Shown here one piece after another: positions 1-10,438 of a stretch of DNA of 64,000 bases. The translations under genes and the position numbers were made by a program. The stretch's first letter is position 1; each line of letters opens with the position of its first letter. The stretch is from Chloroflexota bacterium (GTDB lineage Bacteria; Chloroflexota; Anaerolineae; Promineifilales; Promineifilaceae), in assembly GCA_017993775.1 (NCBI GenBank), contig JAGOMA010000012.1:1-64000 (forward strand). Reading direction: 5' to 3'. The notes beneath the pieces are model-generated. The model was given only the letters and a program-made list of their open reading frames with translations. It was not told the origin of the DNA and searched no databases.

Positions 1-447
1 GTGGAGATCAAACCGCCAGACCCGGCCGTCGCCCAGGCAGCCTGCGACCTGCTACGCCAGCATGGGGCGTCGGAGCGGGCGTTGGTCGGCACGGTGCATG
101 ACGAGGTGTTGGACGCCTTCCGCGCCGCCTGCCCGGAATCGCCCACGTCTATGGTGGAGTCGGAGATACGGCCGTTTTGGATTCTCAGCACCCTCTTCCT
201 CGGCCAACTCTACCAGACGCCGGCCGGCGCGGTGGCCCTGCAAGTGCCAGAGCGGGCCAGTCTGCCCGTCATCGGCGAGGTGCAGGTCATCACCCCGCGC
301 TTCGTCCGCATCATCCACAAGCACAACCTGGAAATCCACGCCTGGACGATCAACGAAACGGCCGATATGGAGCGCCTCTTAGCCACCGGCATAGACGGCA
401 TCATCACCGACCGGCCGGACCGGATGCTGGAATTGATCGGCCGCTGA
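1..447 (+). CDS. glycerophosphodiester phosphodiesterase, C-terminal part (gene truncated by window edge)
   Basis: The reading frame is open from the first base, so the 5' end of the gene is missing. The first residues (EIKPP) match the EIK strand of the GDPD TIM barrel. The end (HAWTIN, then GIDGIITDRPD) is the classic last part of the family, where the tryptophan strand and the TDRPD motif close the barrel. The family hydrolyses glycerophosphodiesters to glycerol-3-phosphate and an alcohol, using a metal ion. The visible 148 residues are roughly 60% of a usual ~240-residue enzyme. The GTG at position 1 is not a true start. A strong hairpin lies directly downstream, so the transcript probably ends there. 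Family assignment is firm; the substrate is unknown. Confidence 0.85.
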   Translation: MEIKPPDPAVAQAACDLLRQHGASERALVGTVHDEVLDAFRAACPESPTSMVESEIRPFWILSTLFLGQLYQTPAGAVALQVPERASLPVIGEVQVITPRFVRIIHKHNLEIHAWTINETADMERLLATGIDGIITDRPDRMLELIGR

Positions 448-454
448 TTGGCGA

Positions 455-487
455 AGACCCCAGGGGTTTTCCCAACCCCTGGGGTCT
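455..487 (+). terminator. perfect 14-bp stem-loop after the GDPD gene
   Basis: AGACCCCAGGGGTT at 455-468 pairs perfectly with 474-487 across a 5-nt loop. There is no long T-run, so it may end transcription weakly or protect the 3' end. The stem resembles the stems of the dispersed hairpin element seen at 28.6, 37.2 and 63.3 kb, but the long loop is absent. Confidence 0.55.
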
Positions 488-572
488 CAAGAATTAAGAA
501 GGTTGCCATGAGCATTGCAACAACCATCGGGCATTCCATGGTCTACTCGATTAAATTTATAAGGAGGAAGTG

Positions 573-2336
573 ATGAACGCTTATCGGACTGTCAGGTTTA
601 TCGTCGTCTTCGTCGCGGCACTGTTAGGAATAGTGGGCTGTGCCACCCAGGAGATGCCAGACATCCGCTACGATCCGGCCGCGCTGCGCTTTGACGGCGA
701 GCAAGCCTTCGCCACCGAGACGGAATTTGTCTCCCAATTCCCCAACCGGGACAGCGGTCAGCCCAACAACCGGCTGGCGGCGGAATGGCTGCAAACCCAG
801 TTCACCGAGATGGGCATGGCCTGCACCATGCAAGAATGGGAAGTCATCAATTACAGCCAACCGCTGCCGCTGAACAACGTCGTCTGCTCCCTGCCCGGCG
901 CGTCGGAGCGGGAAATTGTGGTTGTGGCCCACCTGGACCAGTTCGCCGGGACCACGCAGGGGGCGGACAATGATGGCTCCGGCATTGCCATCATGCTGGA
1001 ACTGGCTAAATTGTTCGCCGCCGAGGACACGCCGCCCTACACCCTCACCTTCCTGGCCAGCGATGGCGAGGAATATGGCATGTTGGGGACGCGCCATTAC
1101 GCCGCCACCCACCCGGACAAGGGGCGGATCATCGCCGCTTACTCTCTGGATAATCTGGGCAAGGAGTTCTATACCGGCGTGCGCCTGGGCATTCAGGGCC
1201 AACTGCGCGGCGTAGGGCCGCTCTGGCTGCAGCTGGCAGCGCAAGAGGCAGCGCGCGCCGCCGGTGACCTGTGGGTTCCGGCCATCGTGCCGACGTATGA
1301 GCAGGTACTCAGCCAGGCTGTGCCAATTTCCTTGTGGGATCAGGGGCCATTGGTGGCGGCGGGTATTCCGGCCATTGGGTTTGGCGAAATTTGCCCGGCC
1401 GAATCTGCGCAAGCGTGTTGGGACACGTACCATTCAGAACTGGATACGCTGGACCACCAATCACCGACCACCCTGCATCAGTCGGGGCGTATTGCAGAGG
1501 CGTCTGTGCGCCAACTTTTGTCGATGACCGCGTTTCCGCAGGAGTCCGGCCCGTATCTCTATTTCCCCGGCTCGAATGGGGTGCTGCGCGGACCGGTTTT
1601 GTGGCTGATTTTTGGCGCGTTTATTGCGCTGTTCCTGGTGGGGAGCTGGTGGGTGGGGCGGAAACGGCCGTTCCCCCAAATTGCTCATGGTTGGCTCACC
1701 GCCCTGCCGCACTTCCTCGGGTTGTGGCTGCCCTGGGTCGCCTCCGGGCTGCTGCTCTACCTGCTGGTAGAAGTTGGGTTGATGGAAAAATTTGACGCCT
1801 ACCCGGCCGTTGCCCGTGATCCGATTCTGTTCAATCCGCGCTGGCCGGCCGTCATCAGCTTCGTCTTGGGGTTGGCGCTGTTCCTGTGGCTGGGCCGTCG
1901 CCTGGTGGCTTACGCCCAGCGCCAAACGCCCGCCTTCTGGCAGCGTAAGAGCCTGACGCTGCTGGTGGTGGGGCTGGGTGGGCTGTATATTTTGCTGCTT
2001 AACCCGTTCTCGCTGCTCTTCCTGGTCCCGCTGGTGTTCTGGTTCCTCATCAAAGGGCGGCAGAGTGTCGCCGGGCGCGTTCTCGATTGGGCGCTGGCCC
2101 TGGCGGGCGGTCTGATCGTTTATGTGCTGCTCTACTTTTTCGGCTTTGTCATCCTGCGCAACAACTTCGCCATTCTGTGGTACATCCTGATGATTTTCTC
2201 GATTCGCATGGTGAGCTTTTGGTCGATGGCTGTGGCGACGGCGATTTTGGCTTCAGGGGTAGCTCTGGTGGTGAACCCACCCCATCCCCAACGTGAAAAA
2301 GTCGAGGCGGAAAGCCATCGTTTGCAGGGAGCGTAA
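573..2336 (+). CDS. M28-family zinc metallopeptidase lipoprotein with C-terminal membrane domain
   Basis: The start is the ATG at 573, behind AAGGAGG at 561-567; the GTG one codon earlier is too close to it. An N-terminal hydrophobic segment ends in a lipobox (GIVGC), so this is probably an exported lipoprotein. The first ~320 residues carry the M28 aminopeptidase zinc site: HLD, ADNDGSG, the catalytic DGEEYG, SLDN and a late YHSELDT histidine. The last ~250 residues form about six hydrophobic segments, so the peptidase domain sits outside on a membrane anchor, as in several M28 proteins of bacteria. It likely trims N-terminal residues from extracellular peptides. No operon partner is obvious; the next gene is 177 bp away. 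The family is certain and the substrate unknown. Confidence 0.88.
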   Translation: MNAYRTVRFIVVFVAALLGIVGCATQEMPDIRYDPAALRFDGEQAFATETEFVSQFPNRDSGQPNNRLAAEWLQTQFTEMGMACTMQEWEVINYSQPLPLNNVVCSLPGASEREIVVVAHLDQFAGTTQGADNDGSGIAIMLELAKLFAAEDTPPYTLTFLASDGEEYGMLGTRHYAATHPDKGRIIAAYSLDNLGKEFYTGVRLGIQGQLRGVGPLWLQLAAQEAARAAGDLWVPAIVPTYEQVLSQAVPISLWDQGPLVAAGIPAIGFGEICPAESAQACWDTYHSELDTLDHQSPTTLHQSGRIAEASVRQLLSMTAFPQESGPYLYFPGSNGVLRGPVLWLIFGAFIALFLVGSWWVGRKRPFPQIAHGWLTALPHFLGLWLPWVASGLLLYLLVEVGLMEKFDAYPAVARDPILFNPRWPAVISFVLGLALFLWLGRRLVAYAQRQTPAFWQRKSLTLLVVGLGGLYILLLNPFSLLFLVPLVFWFLIKGRQSVAGRVLDWALALAGGLIVYVLLYFFGFVILRNNFAILWYILMIFSIRMVSFWSMAVATAILASGVALVVNPPHPQREKVEAESHRLQGA

Positions 2337-2513
2337 TCAGAAAGCATTTTCAGTAGATGCCATGAACAATCACGGTATTCTCAAATTACCTGCCATCGCA
2401 CTTGGTGCGGTTATCGGCGGGTTTGTTCACAGGTGCGAGCACGATCTCTCGTTGAGAAATGTTTATCACGAAGATATCGAGCTTACCATATCAATGTTTA
2501 CCAGAAGGAAATC

Positions 2514-4214
2514 ATGAAAACTTTTCGCATTATCACGATTGTTATGGGCATTTTGTTATTTGTTGGCTGTGCGCCAACGGTGGAACAACCCACGCCCACC
2601 TTTGAAGTCACGCCAACTGATACTGTAGCGCCAACGGCAACGGCCGTTCCTTCCCCAACATTCACGCCAAAGCCAACCGTCATGGCCACAACGCCGCCAA
2701 CCAACACGCCTGAGCCAACCAATACACCAACTCCGAAGCCAAGCCCAACCGCCACAGCCACAAAATTGCCAGCTTCGTCTGATCCTTTCCACCTGGATTA
2801 TTTGGTAACCGCCTCGCAATTAAACTTGCTTACAGAAGATATCGGCATTATCGAATGGGAAGCAGAAGGAGCAGATTTAGAATGGCAGTATCGGCTGTGC
2901 CGCTCTTTTTTGGGAGTTAGTTGGAGTATTAACCCTAATATTGCTATCAATTGTATTTTCAAGGTTAAGCCAGATGTTGATATGGAGAAGATGATTGAAT
3001 GGCTTTTTTCCCAAGAAATCTTGAATGAAACCGCATTCCCACTTGAATCCTCCATCGCCTACGACACGGAGTATGCCCTTTACGCCGACCAATATGATAA
3101 TGGACAATCTGTCTTTGATGGGTTTTTGATGGGTGATGGCGTCCTTTATTGGGCCAGTATCAGTGTGGGGACACCCGGCGAGTATAACCCACAAATGGTT
3201 TTTGATGAATATGGTGCAGAGATTGAGGCGCTTCTGCATAAAATATTCATGATCAATCTGGGCCAAAGTGAAAGCGAGGATGTCTCGCAGAGTGATTGGG
3301 CAAATTCTCAACTCGTTTCGTCCCAAAACAGCTATGAAGCCGGCGAATTTGAAGAAGCAATTATCCTTCTTCAAAAAGGTGTTGAGGCTGATCCCGAAAC
3401 GGCGCTAAAGACTTTCGAAGATCAAGTCTTGGCTGATCCTGAAAATGGATTTGCCTATTTCGGTCGCGGAGCGGTGCAACTGTATCTGGAAAATATGGAG
3501 GAAGCTTTTGCTGATTTATCAGAAGCCATTTTATTGGCTGGCGAAGATCCAATGGCTCAATACTACTATCTAATGCGAGGATTTATCTACTCCAGACAAG
3601 ATGATTTTGAAAACGCCATCAGCGATTGGGAGCAAACGACTATGATTAACCCAAACAATGCTGATGCTTTCTTCAATATAGCCATGGCTTATCAAGAACA
3701 AGAAGAATACGAATCAGCCGTGCAAAATTTACTAATTATCCTGGCACTAGATATTCCTACAGATTACAAAGTAGATGTGGCAAACAGACTTGTTTACAAT
3801 GCAGAACTCCTCTTATATTTCAGTGAAAACCCAGAACAGGCACGCTTAGGCGTGGCTGCCTACAAATTGGTAATTTCTGAAATGCCCGAATTCATAATCC
3901 CCGCCAGACACTTTAATAACCTCTGCTGGTATGCCAGTTTATGGGGGTTGGCAGAGGATGTCCTGTTTGCTTGCGAAACGGCCGTTACCATGGATCCTGA
4001 AAACGGCGGCTACCAGGATAGTCGTGGCTTAGCGCGAGCCTTAACCGGTGACTTTGAGGGCGCGATCGAAGACTTTAACGCCTATATCCTCTGGCAAAAA
4101 GAAAACAACAACGATCAGGAAAAGATTGCACTGCGCGAAGCCTGGATTGAAGCCCTGGAAGCAGGCAGCAATCCATTTGATGAAGAAACAGTGGCCGCAC
4201 TGCGCAGCAATTGA
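2514..4214 (+). CDS. TPR-repeat lipoprotein with Pro/Thr-rich linker
   Basis: The start is the ATG at 2514, with AGAAGGA just upstream. Residues 1-17 are a lipoprotein signal ending in FVGC. A ~65-residue linker rich in P and T follows, then a ~160-residue region I do not recognise, and then tetratricopeptide-like helix pairs (FAYFGRGAVQLYLENMEEA, ADAFFNIAMAYQEQEEYESA, GGYQDSRGLARALTGDFEGA). It is probably a surface-attached scaffold for protein contacts. Its base composition is visibly more AT-rich than its neighbours. It holds only two copies of the ACGGCCGT octamer, one in the linker and one near the end, which may point to transfer or relaxed constraint. The partner is unknown. Confidence 0.8.
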   Translation: MKTFRIITIVMGILLFVGCAPTVEQPTPTFEVTPTDTVAPTATAVPSPTFTPKPTVMATTPPTNTPEPTNTPTPKPSPTATATKLPASSDPFHLDYLVTASQLNLLTEDIGIIEWEAEGADLEWQYRLCRSFLGVSWSINPNIAINCIFKVKPDVDMEKMIEWLFSQEILNETAFPLESSIAYDTEYALYADQYDNGQSVFDGFLMGDGVLYWASISVGTPGEYNPQMVFDEYGAEIEALLHKIFMINLGQSESEDVSQSDWANSQLVSSQNSYEAGEFEEAIILLQKGVEADPETALKTFEDQVLADPENGFAYFGRGAVQLYLENMEEAFADLSEAILLAGEDPMAQYYYLMRGFIYSRQDDFENAISDWEQTTMINPNNADAFFNIAMAYQEQEEYESAVQNLLIILALDIPTDYKVDVANRLVYNAELLLYFSENPEQARLGVAAYKLVISEMPEFIIPARHFNNLCWYASLWGLAEDVLFACETAVTMDPENGGYQDSRGLARALTGDFEGAIEDFNAYILWQKENNNDQEKIALREAWIEALEAGSNPFDEETVAALRSN

Positions 4215-4245
4215 CAACGCTTTCATGCGTAAAGGAAATCGAACC

Positions 4246-4359
4246 ATGCAAGGTTCAACCAAGTTTTTACTCGGTATCATCATTGGCATCGTATTGGCTT
4301 TTCCATATCGTGATTACTTTTCCACGCCCACGCACAGTCTGGTCATGCCAGGGCCATGA
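4246..4359 (+). CDS. 37-residue single-span membrane peptide (hypothetical)
   Basis: An ATG at 4246 with GGAAAT upstream opens a 37-codon frame ending in TGA. The peptide has a charged start (MQGSTK), one hydrophobic stretch (FLLGIIIGIVLAF) and a short polar tail. It begins 31 bp after the TPR lipoprotein and may be cotranscribed with it. It is not a protein I recognise. The membrane-like composition is the only support, so it could be chance. Confidence 0.4.
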   Translation: MQGSTKFLLGIIIGIVLAFPYRDYFSTPTHSLVMPGP

Positions 4360-4490
4360 CTCTCGAATATGACTTTCGGCACATCCAATCGGGCGAACTT
4401 CCAGCTATCCTTCAAGCATATTGATAGCTCTTGCACAGCGGTAAACAATCACTTCGTTGTGCAATGTTCAAAGGATTGGAGAGTTATAAC

Positions 4491-5009
4491 ATGAACGAAA
4501 AGAAAACGAATGGTGTGATCGGCGGCGTCATCCTGATTGGGATCGGGCTGGTGGCTTTGTTAGGACAATTTGTGGATATTCAGGTAGGCGAAATGATCGG
4601 CCTCTTGATTTTGCCGCTTCTGGGTTTGATTTTTCTGGTGTGGGGCATCGCCGCGCACAATGCCGGGCCCATGATTCCCGGTGGTATCTTAAGCGGTTTG
4701 GGACTGGGCATCATCCTGGTGGAGAAGGTTTCCTGGCCGCAGGACATGGATGAAGGCGGCGCGTTTATGCTCGCTTTTGCGCTGGGGTGGGCGTTGATTA
4801 CGGTGTTAACGGCCGTTTTCACCCCCAAAGTACACTGGTGGCCGCTCATCCCCGGCGGCATCATCGCCTTCATCGGGTTGGCCGTGCTCTTTGGCGGCGT
4901 CTTCTTGAAAACATTGAGCCTGATGAATTTGGCCTGGCCAGTGCTGCTCATCATCCTGGGTTTGTTCGTCATCTTCAATGCGCGCAAGCCAAAAGAAAAA
5001 TCTGCCTGA
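4491..5009 (+). CDS. small polytopic membrane protein of unknown function
   Basis: The start is taken at the ATG at 4491 (MNEKKTNG), preceded by GGAGAG at 4478-4483; the longer frame upstream has no ribosome site. The 172 residues form about five or six hydrophobic helices joined by short loops, with a Lys-rich end (ARKPKEK). The pattern fits LiaF/DUF5668-like membrane proteins, which have similar glycine-rich paired helices, but I cannot assign a family with confidence. The gene ends 40 bp before a strong intrinsic terminator. No soluble or catalytic domain is visible. Confidence 0.7.
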   Translation: MNEKKTNGVIGGVILIGIGLVALLGQFVDIQVGEMIGLLILPLLGLIFLVWGIAAHNAGPMIPGGILSGLGLGIILVEKVSWPQDMDEGGAFMLAFALGWALITVLTAVFTPKVHWWPLIPGGIIAFIGLAVLFGGVFLKTLSLMNLAWPVLLIILGLFVIFNARKPKEKSA

Positions 5010-5049
5010 TAACTTTGCCCGCCATTTCTCAACAGCGAGACTTTTTGCA

Positions 5050-5085
5050 CGGCCTCTTGTACCCCAACAAGAGGCCGTTTTTTTT
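5050..5085 (+). terminator. intrinsic terminator
   Basis: CGGCCTCTTGT at 5050-5060 pairs perfectly with 5067-5077 over a 6-nt loop and is followed by eight T residues. It ends the 4491-5009 transcript. Confidence 0.9.
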
Positions 5086-5120
5086 GCTCTAAAATATATT
5101 AACAAAACATGAGCAATGAA

Positions 5121-5149
5121 TTGACAAAATATAGACAAACCGCTATTAT
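5121..5149 (+). promoter_or_regulatory. sigma-70-type promoter of the FAS1 gene
   Basis: TTGACA at 5121-5126 is a perfect -35 box. After a 17-bp spacer comes TATTAT at 5144-5149, one base off consensus. The implied start near 5156 leaves a ~210-nt leader before the FAS1 gene. No other gene lies between them. Confidence 0.8.
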
Positions 5150-5365
5150 GTGTTCATGTACGCACAAAACGCACAGGAAAAATCCAGATTAAGGAGAGGA
5201 CCAGCTTACTTTAGAAACCAAAACCTGTAAAAAACCTTTGCGCTTTTCACTGCTCCACGTTTACTTTTTTTATCGTTTATACGGTCACCAACTCTAAAAT
5301 ATCCAAACGACCCGGCCGTACTTTGTCCATATCATGTTTTAAATAAAAATTAGGAGATACAAAAA

Positions 5366-6322
5366 ATGAGTCGTTTCGCAAAAAGTTTACTGTTGATGTT
5401 GTTAGCCGTTTTCGTTGCCTTGCCCGTGGTAAAGGCCGAAGAACAAAAAACCATTGTCGAGATTGCCGTTGGGGACGGCCGTTTCGATACCCTCGTTGCC
5501 GCAGTTGTAGCCGCTGACCTGGCCGATGCCCTTTCCGCTGGCGAATGGACCGTTTTTGCCCCAACCGACGCCGCTTTCGCTAAATTGGGCCTGGACGCTG
5601 ACAATATCGCCGATGCTTTCTCTAAATCTGAACTGACCGACATTTTGCTGTACCATGTTCTGACCAGCGAAGTTACCTCCGCCAAGGCCAAGACCATGCT
5701 CGGCGACATCACCATGGCCAATGGGCAGCTTGCCGGCCTGAAGTACTTTGATGGTTCCCTGTGGGTCAATGACGATTCCAAAGTAATCATTGCCGACGTA
5801 GATGCCTCCAACGGTGTTATTCACGCCGTCGACACCGTGATTTTGCCCCCCTGGCCGCGCTCGGCCGATGGTTCTGGCGACGCCGCCCCGGCCGCGCCTG
5901 CTGGTGGCAGCATTGTCGACATCGCCGTCAATGACGGCCGTTTCACCACACTGGTTGCCGCTGTAGTGGCCGCCGACCTGGGTGACGCACTCTCTGGTGG
6001 GGAATGGACGGTCTTCGCTCCGACCGACGCCGCTTTCGCCAAATTGGGCCTGAACGCCGACAATATCGCCGATGCCTTCACCAAGGCTGAACTGACCGAC
6101 ATCCTGCTCTACCACGCTCTGGGCAGCGAAGTGACCTCCGCTAAGGCCAAAACCTTGCTCGGCGATGTCACCATGGCCAACGGCCAAAAAGCCGGCCTGA
6201 AATACTTCGACGGCTCTCTGTGGGTCAACGATGACTCCCGCGTCATTATTCCCGACATCATCGCCAGCAACGGTGTCATCCATGTCGTAGACACCGTCAT
6301 CCTCGGCCCCTGGCCGCGCTAA
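5366..6322 (+). CDS. secreted protein with two near-identical FAS1 (fasciclin) domains
   Basis: AGGAG at 5352-5356 precedes the ATG. A signal peptide (residues 1-24, cut probably after VKA) is followed by two FAS1 domains, about residues 28-164 and 180-318, joined by a short Ala/Pro linker. Both carry the family's H1 region (FAPTDAAFAKL) and H2 region (GVIHxVDTVIL). The copies are about 85% identical by eye, so the duplication is recent. FAS1 domains mediate cell adhesion and matrix contacts. With its own strong promoter and terminator this may be an abundant surface protein. The exact ligand is unknown. Confidence 0.92.
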   Translation: MSRFAKSLLLMLLAVFVALPVVKAEEQKTIVEIAVGDGRFDTLVAAVVAADLADALSAGEWTVFAPTDAAFAKLGLDADNIADAFSKSELTDILLYHVLTSEVTSAKAKTMLGDITMANGQLAGLKYFDGSLWVNDDSKVIIADVDASNGVIHAVDTVILPPWPRSADGSGDAAPAAPAGGSIVDIAVNDGRFTTLVAAVVAADLGDALSGGEWTVFAPTDAAFAKLGLNADNIADAFTKAELTDILLYHALGSEVTSAKAKTLLGDVTMANGQKAGLKYFDGSLWVNDDSRVIIPDIIASNGVIHVVDTVILGPWPR

Positions 6323-6366
6323 TACGGAAAAGTTTAGCCACAAATTAAGCTTCTCTCCTTTTGACA

Positions 6367-6398
6367 AAGGCCCGGCTCAACAGAGTCGGGCCTTTTTT
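6367..6398 (+). terminator. intrinsic terminator of the FAS1 gene
   Basis: AAGGCCCGGCT at 6367-6377 pairs with AGTCGGGCCTT at 6384-6394 and ends in a run of six T residues (6393-6398). Confidence 0.88.
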
Positions 6399-6445
6399 CA
6401 TGTATACTTGCCCCGAATCTTTTTTATTACAAAGGAAAGTACACC

Positions 6446-7249
6446 ATGCCACCACGCATTCAATTGATTGCGCTAGATTTGGACGGGACTTTGCTCTGCG
6501 AGGATGGCTCCGTTTCGCCGCGTAATGTACAGGCCATCCAAACGGCCGTCACCCAAAACATCCAGGTCATCCTGGCCACCGGCAAAACCCGCGCATCGGC
6601 CATCGCCGTGCTGCGCCAATTAGGCCTGCAAGCGCCCGGCGTGTTTACCCAGGGATTAGTCATCCACAATGCCGATGGCTCTGTGCGCCACGAAACGGTT
6701 CTAGACCGGGAAACGGCCGTGCGCGCCATCACCTTTGCCCTGCAACACCAACTGCCGCACCTTGCCTACTGCACAGCCCGCATTGTCGCCCCCTACGATC
6801 ATGCCTACGGCCGTTTGCTGCAAGAAAAATACCACGAGCCGCTGCCCGAAGTCATCGGCCCCTTTCTGGACCAGATCGACGATCTGCACATCAACAAGTT
6901 CCTCATCAGCGACGAAGCCCACAACGACGCCACCCGTGCCCGCCTGACCGACTTGATGGGCGATCAGGCGACTGTCACTCAGGCCGTGCCGGGTTACATC
7001 GAGATTCTGCCGCCCGGCGCATCCAAAGGGCGCGGCGTGCGGCGGCTTTTAACCGACATGGGCGTTTCCCCGGCAGCCATGCTGGCCATCGGCGACGGCG
7101 AAAACGACCTGGAGATGCTGCAAATGGCCGGAGTTGGCGTGGCGATGGGCAACGCCCGAACGGCCGTTAAAGCCATCGCCGATTATGTGACCGCCGACAA
7201 CAATCACAGCGGCGTCGCCGAAGCCATCGAGCGTTTTGCCCTGTCATGA
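6446..7249 (+). CDS. Cof-type HAD phosphatase
   Basis: The 267-residue length is typical of Cof/HAD-IIB phosphatases. Motif I is DLDGTLL near the N-terminus, with the nucleophile Asp. The lysine motif lies in PGASKGRGVRRLL. Motif IV is GDGENDLEMLQMAGVGVAMGNA, diagnostic of the subfamily. The C2B cap lies between them. Members dephosphorylate sugar phosphates, FMN or similar small molecules, so the substrate cannot be named. The stop overlaps the start of the ROK kinase by four bases (ATGA), so the two are translationally coupled and probably work on the same sugar pool. GGAAAG lies upstream of the ATG. Confidence 0.9.
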   Translation: MPPRIQLIALDLDGTLLCEDGSVSPRNVQAIQTAVTQNIQVILATGKTRASAIAVLRQLGLQAPGVFTQGLVIHNADGSVRHETVLDRETAVRAITFALQHQLPHLAYCTARIVAPYDHAYGRLLQEKYHEPLPEVIGPFLDQIDDLHINKFLISDEAHNDATRARLTDLMGDQATVTQAVPGYIEILPPGASKGRGVRRLLTDMGVSPAAMLAIGDGENDLEMLQMAGVGVAMGNARTAVKAIADYVTADNNHSGVAEAIERFALS

Positions 7250-8175
7250 CAGCGTATTACCTGGCCCTGGATTTCGGCGGGACTAAGCTTTCGGCAGCGC
7301 TGCTGGCCGCTGAGGCCGTGACCCGCACTCCGCCGGTCTGGCACTCCCAGCGGCGCATCTTCTCCCCGCCGGGCGCGGACGCCGCCTACGATATACACAC
7401 CATGATTGAGTTGGGGCGGGAATTGTTGGGTGGGCAACGGCCGTTGGCCGTTGGCGTCAGTTTTGGCGGCCCGGTTAACCATCAGACCGGCGTTGTCTAC
7501 CTTTCGCACCATGTGCCCGGCTGGGAAAACACACCCTTGCAGGCCATCCTTGAGCAAGCATTCGCCGCTTCCGTTCGTGTAGACAACGACGCCAACGCCG
7601 CCGCTCTCGGTGAACATCGATGGGGCGCGGGCCAGGGCCTGGACAGTTTGTTGTATGTCACGGTGAGTACCGGTGTTGGCGGAGGGTGGATTTTGCACGG
7701 CCGTCCCTGGCGCGGTCACGCAGGTCTGGCCGGAGAAATCGGCCACACCATCGCCGATCCGAACGGGCCGGAATGTTTGTGCGGCAAACGCGGCTGCGTT
7801 GAACGCCTGGCGTCCGGCCCCTATATGGCTCAGGATTTGGCCGCGCGCGGCCTCATCACAGACGCCCCAATGACCGGAGAGCTTGTGGCCCAATTGGCGG
7901 CGACGGGTGAGCCAGACGCCCTGGAGATTTTACGACGCGGCGCGTGGGCGTTGGGGATTGGCTTGGGTCACGCGGCCAATTTTATGAACCCGCAGCGCAT
8001 GATTCTGGGCGGCGGTGTGACCAAGTCCGGGGAATTGTGGTGGCGAATGGTGCGGCAAACGGCCGTGCAAACCGCCCTCCCTGAAATTAATTGCGACATC
8101 GTTGCCGCCGCCCTCGGCGACGACGCCCCGTTGTGGGGCGCCATCGCCCTGGCTTTTGCCGTTTATGATGTATGA
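7246..8175 (+). CDS. ROK-family sugar kinase (glucokinase-like)
   Basis: The 309-residue protein opens with the ATP-binding phosphate-1 loop DFGGTKLSAALL. It carries the sugar-binding stretch VDNDANAAALGE and the second ATP loop VSTGVGGG. The ROK zinc signature CLCGKRGC follows an EIGH motif. These place it among ROK glucokinases or N-acetylhexosamine kinases; there is no DNA-binding domain, so it is an enzyme and not a ROK repressor. It overlaps the HAD phosphatase by ATGA. The pair suggests control of a sugar/sugar-phosphate pool in the cytoplasm. Exact sugar unknown. Confidence 0.9.
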   Translation: MTAYYLALDFGGTKLSAALLAAEAVTRTPPVWHSQRRIFSPPGADAAYDIHTMIELGRELLGGQRPLAVGVSFGGPVNHQTGVVYLSHHVPGWENTPLQAILEQAFAASVRVDNDANAAALGEHRWGAGQGLDSLLYVTVSTGVGGGWILHGRPWRGHAGLAGEIGHTIADPNGPECLCGKRGCVERLASGPYMAQDLAARGLITDAPMTGELVAQLAATGEPDALEILRRGAWALGIGLGHAANFMNPQRMILGGGVTKSGELWWRMVRQTAVQTALPEINCDIVAAALGDDAPLWGAIALAFAVYDV

Positions 8176-8189
8176 AATGTAGTCCGACC

Positions 8190-8222
8190 AGATTGGACCA
8201 ATCTCCCAGATGGGTCCAATCT
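8190..8222. terminator. hairpin between convergent genes
   Basis: AGATTGGACC at 8190-8199 pairs with 8213-8222, with a 13-nt loop. It sits between the convergent ROK kinase and pyrB genes. There is no clear T-run on either side, so its role as a two-way terminator is a guess from position. Confidence 0.4.
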
Positions 8223-8233
8223 AATAGAAATGC

Positions 8234-9229
8234 TTAGGCCCGACCCAAAACGGCCGCCAGTAGCGCCATGCGAATGTACATGCCGTTCTGTACCTGACGG
8301 AAGTAAGCGGCGCGGGGGTCTTTGTCCACGTTGTAGTGGATTTCGCCCACACGCGGCAGGGGATGCATGACCACCATTTTGTCTTTGGCTTTTTCCAGCA
8401 GTTCGGTGGTGATTTCGTAGTAGTTTTTCACCTCTTCGTACTGCGCCAGATCAGAGAAGCGTTCTTTTTGCACGCGGGTGACATACAAAACATCGGCGTT
8501 TTTGATGACGTCGGCGACGTCGTGGGTTTCGCGCACATCAACGCCAGCGTCGATGACATGGTTCATGGTGTTCAGCGGCAGGCGCAAAATCTCTGGCGAG
8601 ACAAAACGCAGGCTGACGTCGAAGTGCAGCAGCAGTTTGGTGAGGGATTGAACGGTACGGCCGTAGCGCAAATCGCCCACCATGGCCACCTTCAACCCAT
8701 CCACCCGCCCCAATTCTTCGCGGATGGTGAACAGGTCGAGCAGCGCCTGGGTGGGGTGTTCGCCGGGGCCGTCACCAGCGTTCAGCACGGGGACGCTGGC
8801 ATAATCGGCGGCCAATTTGGCCGAACCGATTTCTGGGTGGCGCAAGACGATGGCGTCGGCATACTGTTCCAGTGTGCGCACGGTGTCGGCCAGGGTTTCG
8901 CCCTTGCTGACGGAGCTAAACTGCACGCCTTGAGTGATCGGGATAACGCTGCCGCCCAGCCGTTCCATGGCGGCGATGAAGGAGGAGCTGGTGCGGGTAG
9001 ATGGTTCGTAAAACAGGCAGGCCAGGACGTAGCCTTTCAGCAAGTCTGCGCTGCCGACGCGCTGCACCATCTCGCGCATTTCACGGGCGCGGTCGAAGAT
9101 AAAAGACAAATTGTCGCGGTCGAATTGGTCGACGGATAGGATGTCCTGGCCGGTCAGGCTGTTGCTGTTGGCCACTTTTGGGGTCATTGCGTCCAGGTTG
9201 AACAGGGGGGTTAATTCTTGATTTGACAT
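8234..9229 (-). CDS. pyrB: aspartate carbamoyltransferase catalytic chain, CAD-like
   Basis: This enzyme condenses carbamoyl phosphate with aspartate in pyrimidine synthesis. The carbamoyl-phosphate loop is [20 protein letters not shown] and [11 protein letters not shown] are the other active-site motifs. AGGAG stands before the ATG. It is 331 residues, slightly longer than usual (~305-310), because of an N-terminal tail. The text [11 protein letters not shown] at the start and [16 protein letters not shown] near the end resemble the ATC domain of animal CAD more than E. coli PyrB (recalled family knowledge). It lies 60 bp behind pyrC in the same transcript. No pyrI regulatory chain is next to it. 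Confidence 0.95.
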   Translation of the reverse strand: MSNQELTPLFNLDAMTPKVANSNSLTGQDILSVDQFDRDNLSFIFDRAREMREMVQRVGSADLLKGYVLACLFYEPSTRTSSSFIAAMERLGGSVIPITQGVQFSSVSKGETLADTVRTLEQYADAIVLRHPEIGSAKLAADYASVPVLNAGDGPGEHPTQALLDLFTIREELGRVDGLKVAMVGDLRYGRTVQSLTKLLLHFDVSLRFVSPEILRLPLNTMNHVIDAGVDVRETHDVADVIKNADVLYVTRVQKERFSDLAQYEEVKNYYEITTELLEKAKDKMVVMHPLPRVGEIHYNVDKDPRAAYFRQVQNGMYIRMALLAAVLGRA

Positions 9230-9289
9230 GTTTTTCTCCTAAAAATGTTGTGAAAAGTAATTTTTGCTGTTTGATTGATGTGCCGGGCT

Positions 9290-10351
<1,062 letters not shown>

Positions 10352-10438
10352 AGGATTTGTCCTGCCGTTTGTGAATGCCTTTCACACAATGACTCTATTT
10401 TTTAGCGCCTGGGGATGGCTCGGCGGCCAATCTCAGGC

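Noticed and set aside
2293-2517. A 74-residue protein between the peptidase and the TPR lipoprotein
   Set aside because: It overlaps the peptidase end out of frame and shows no ribosome site or recognisable composition.
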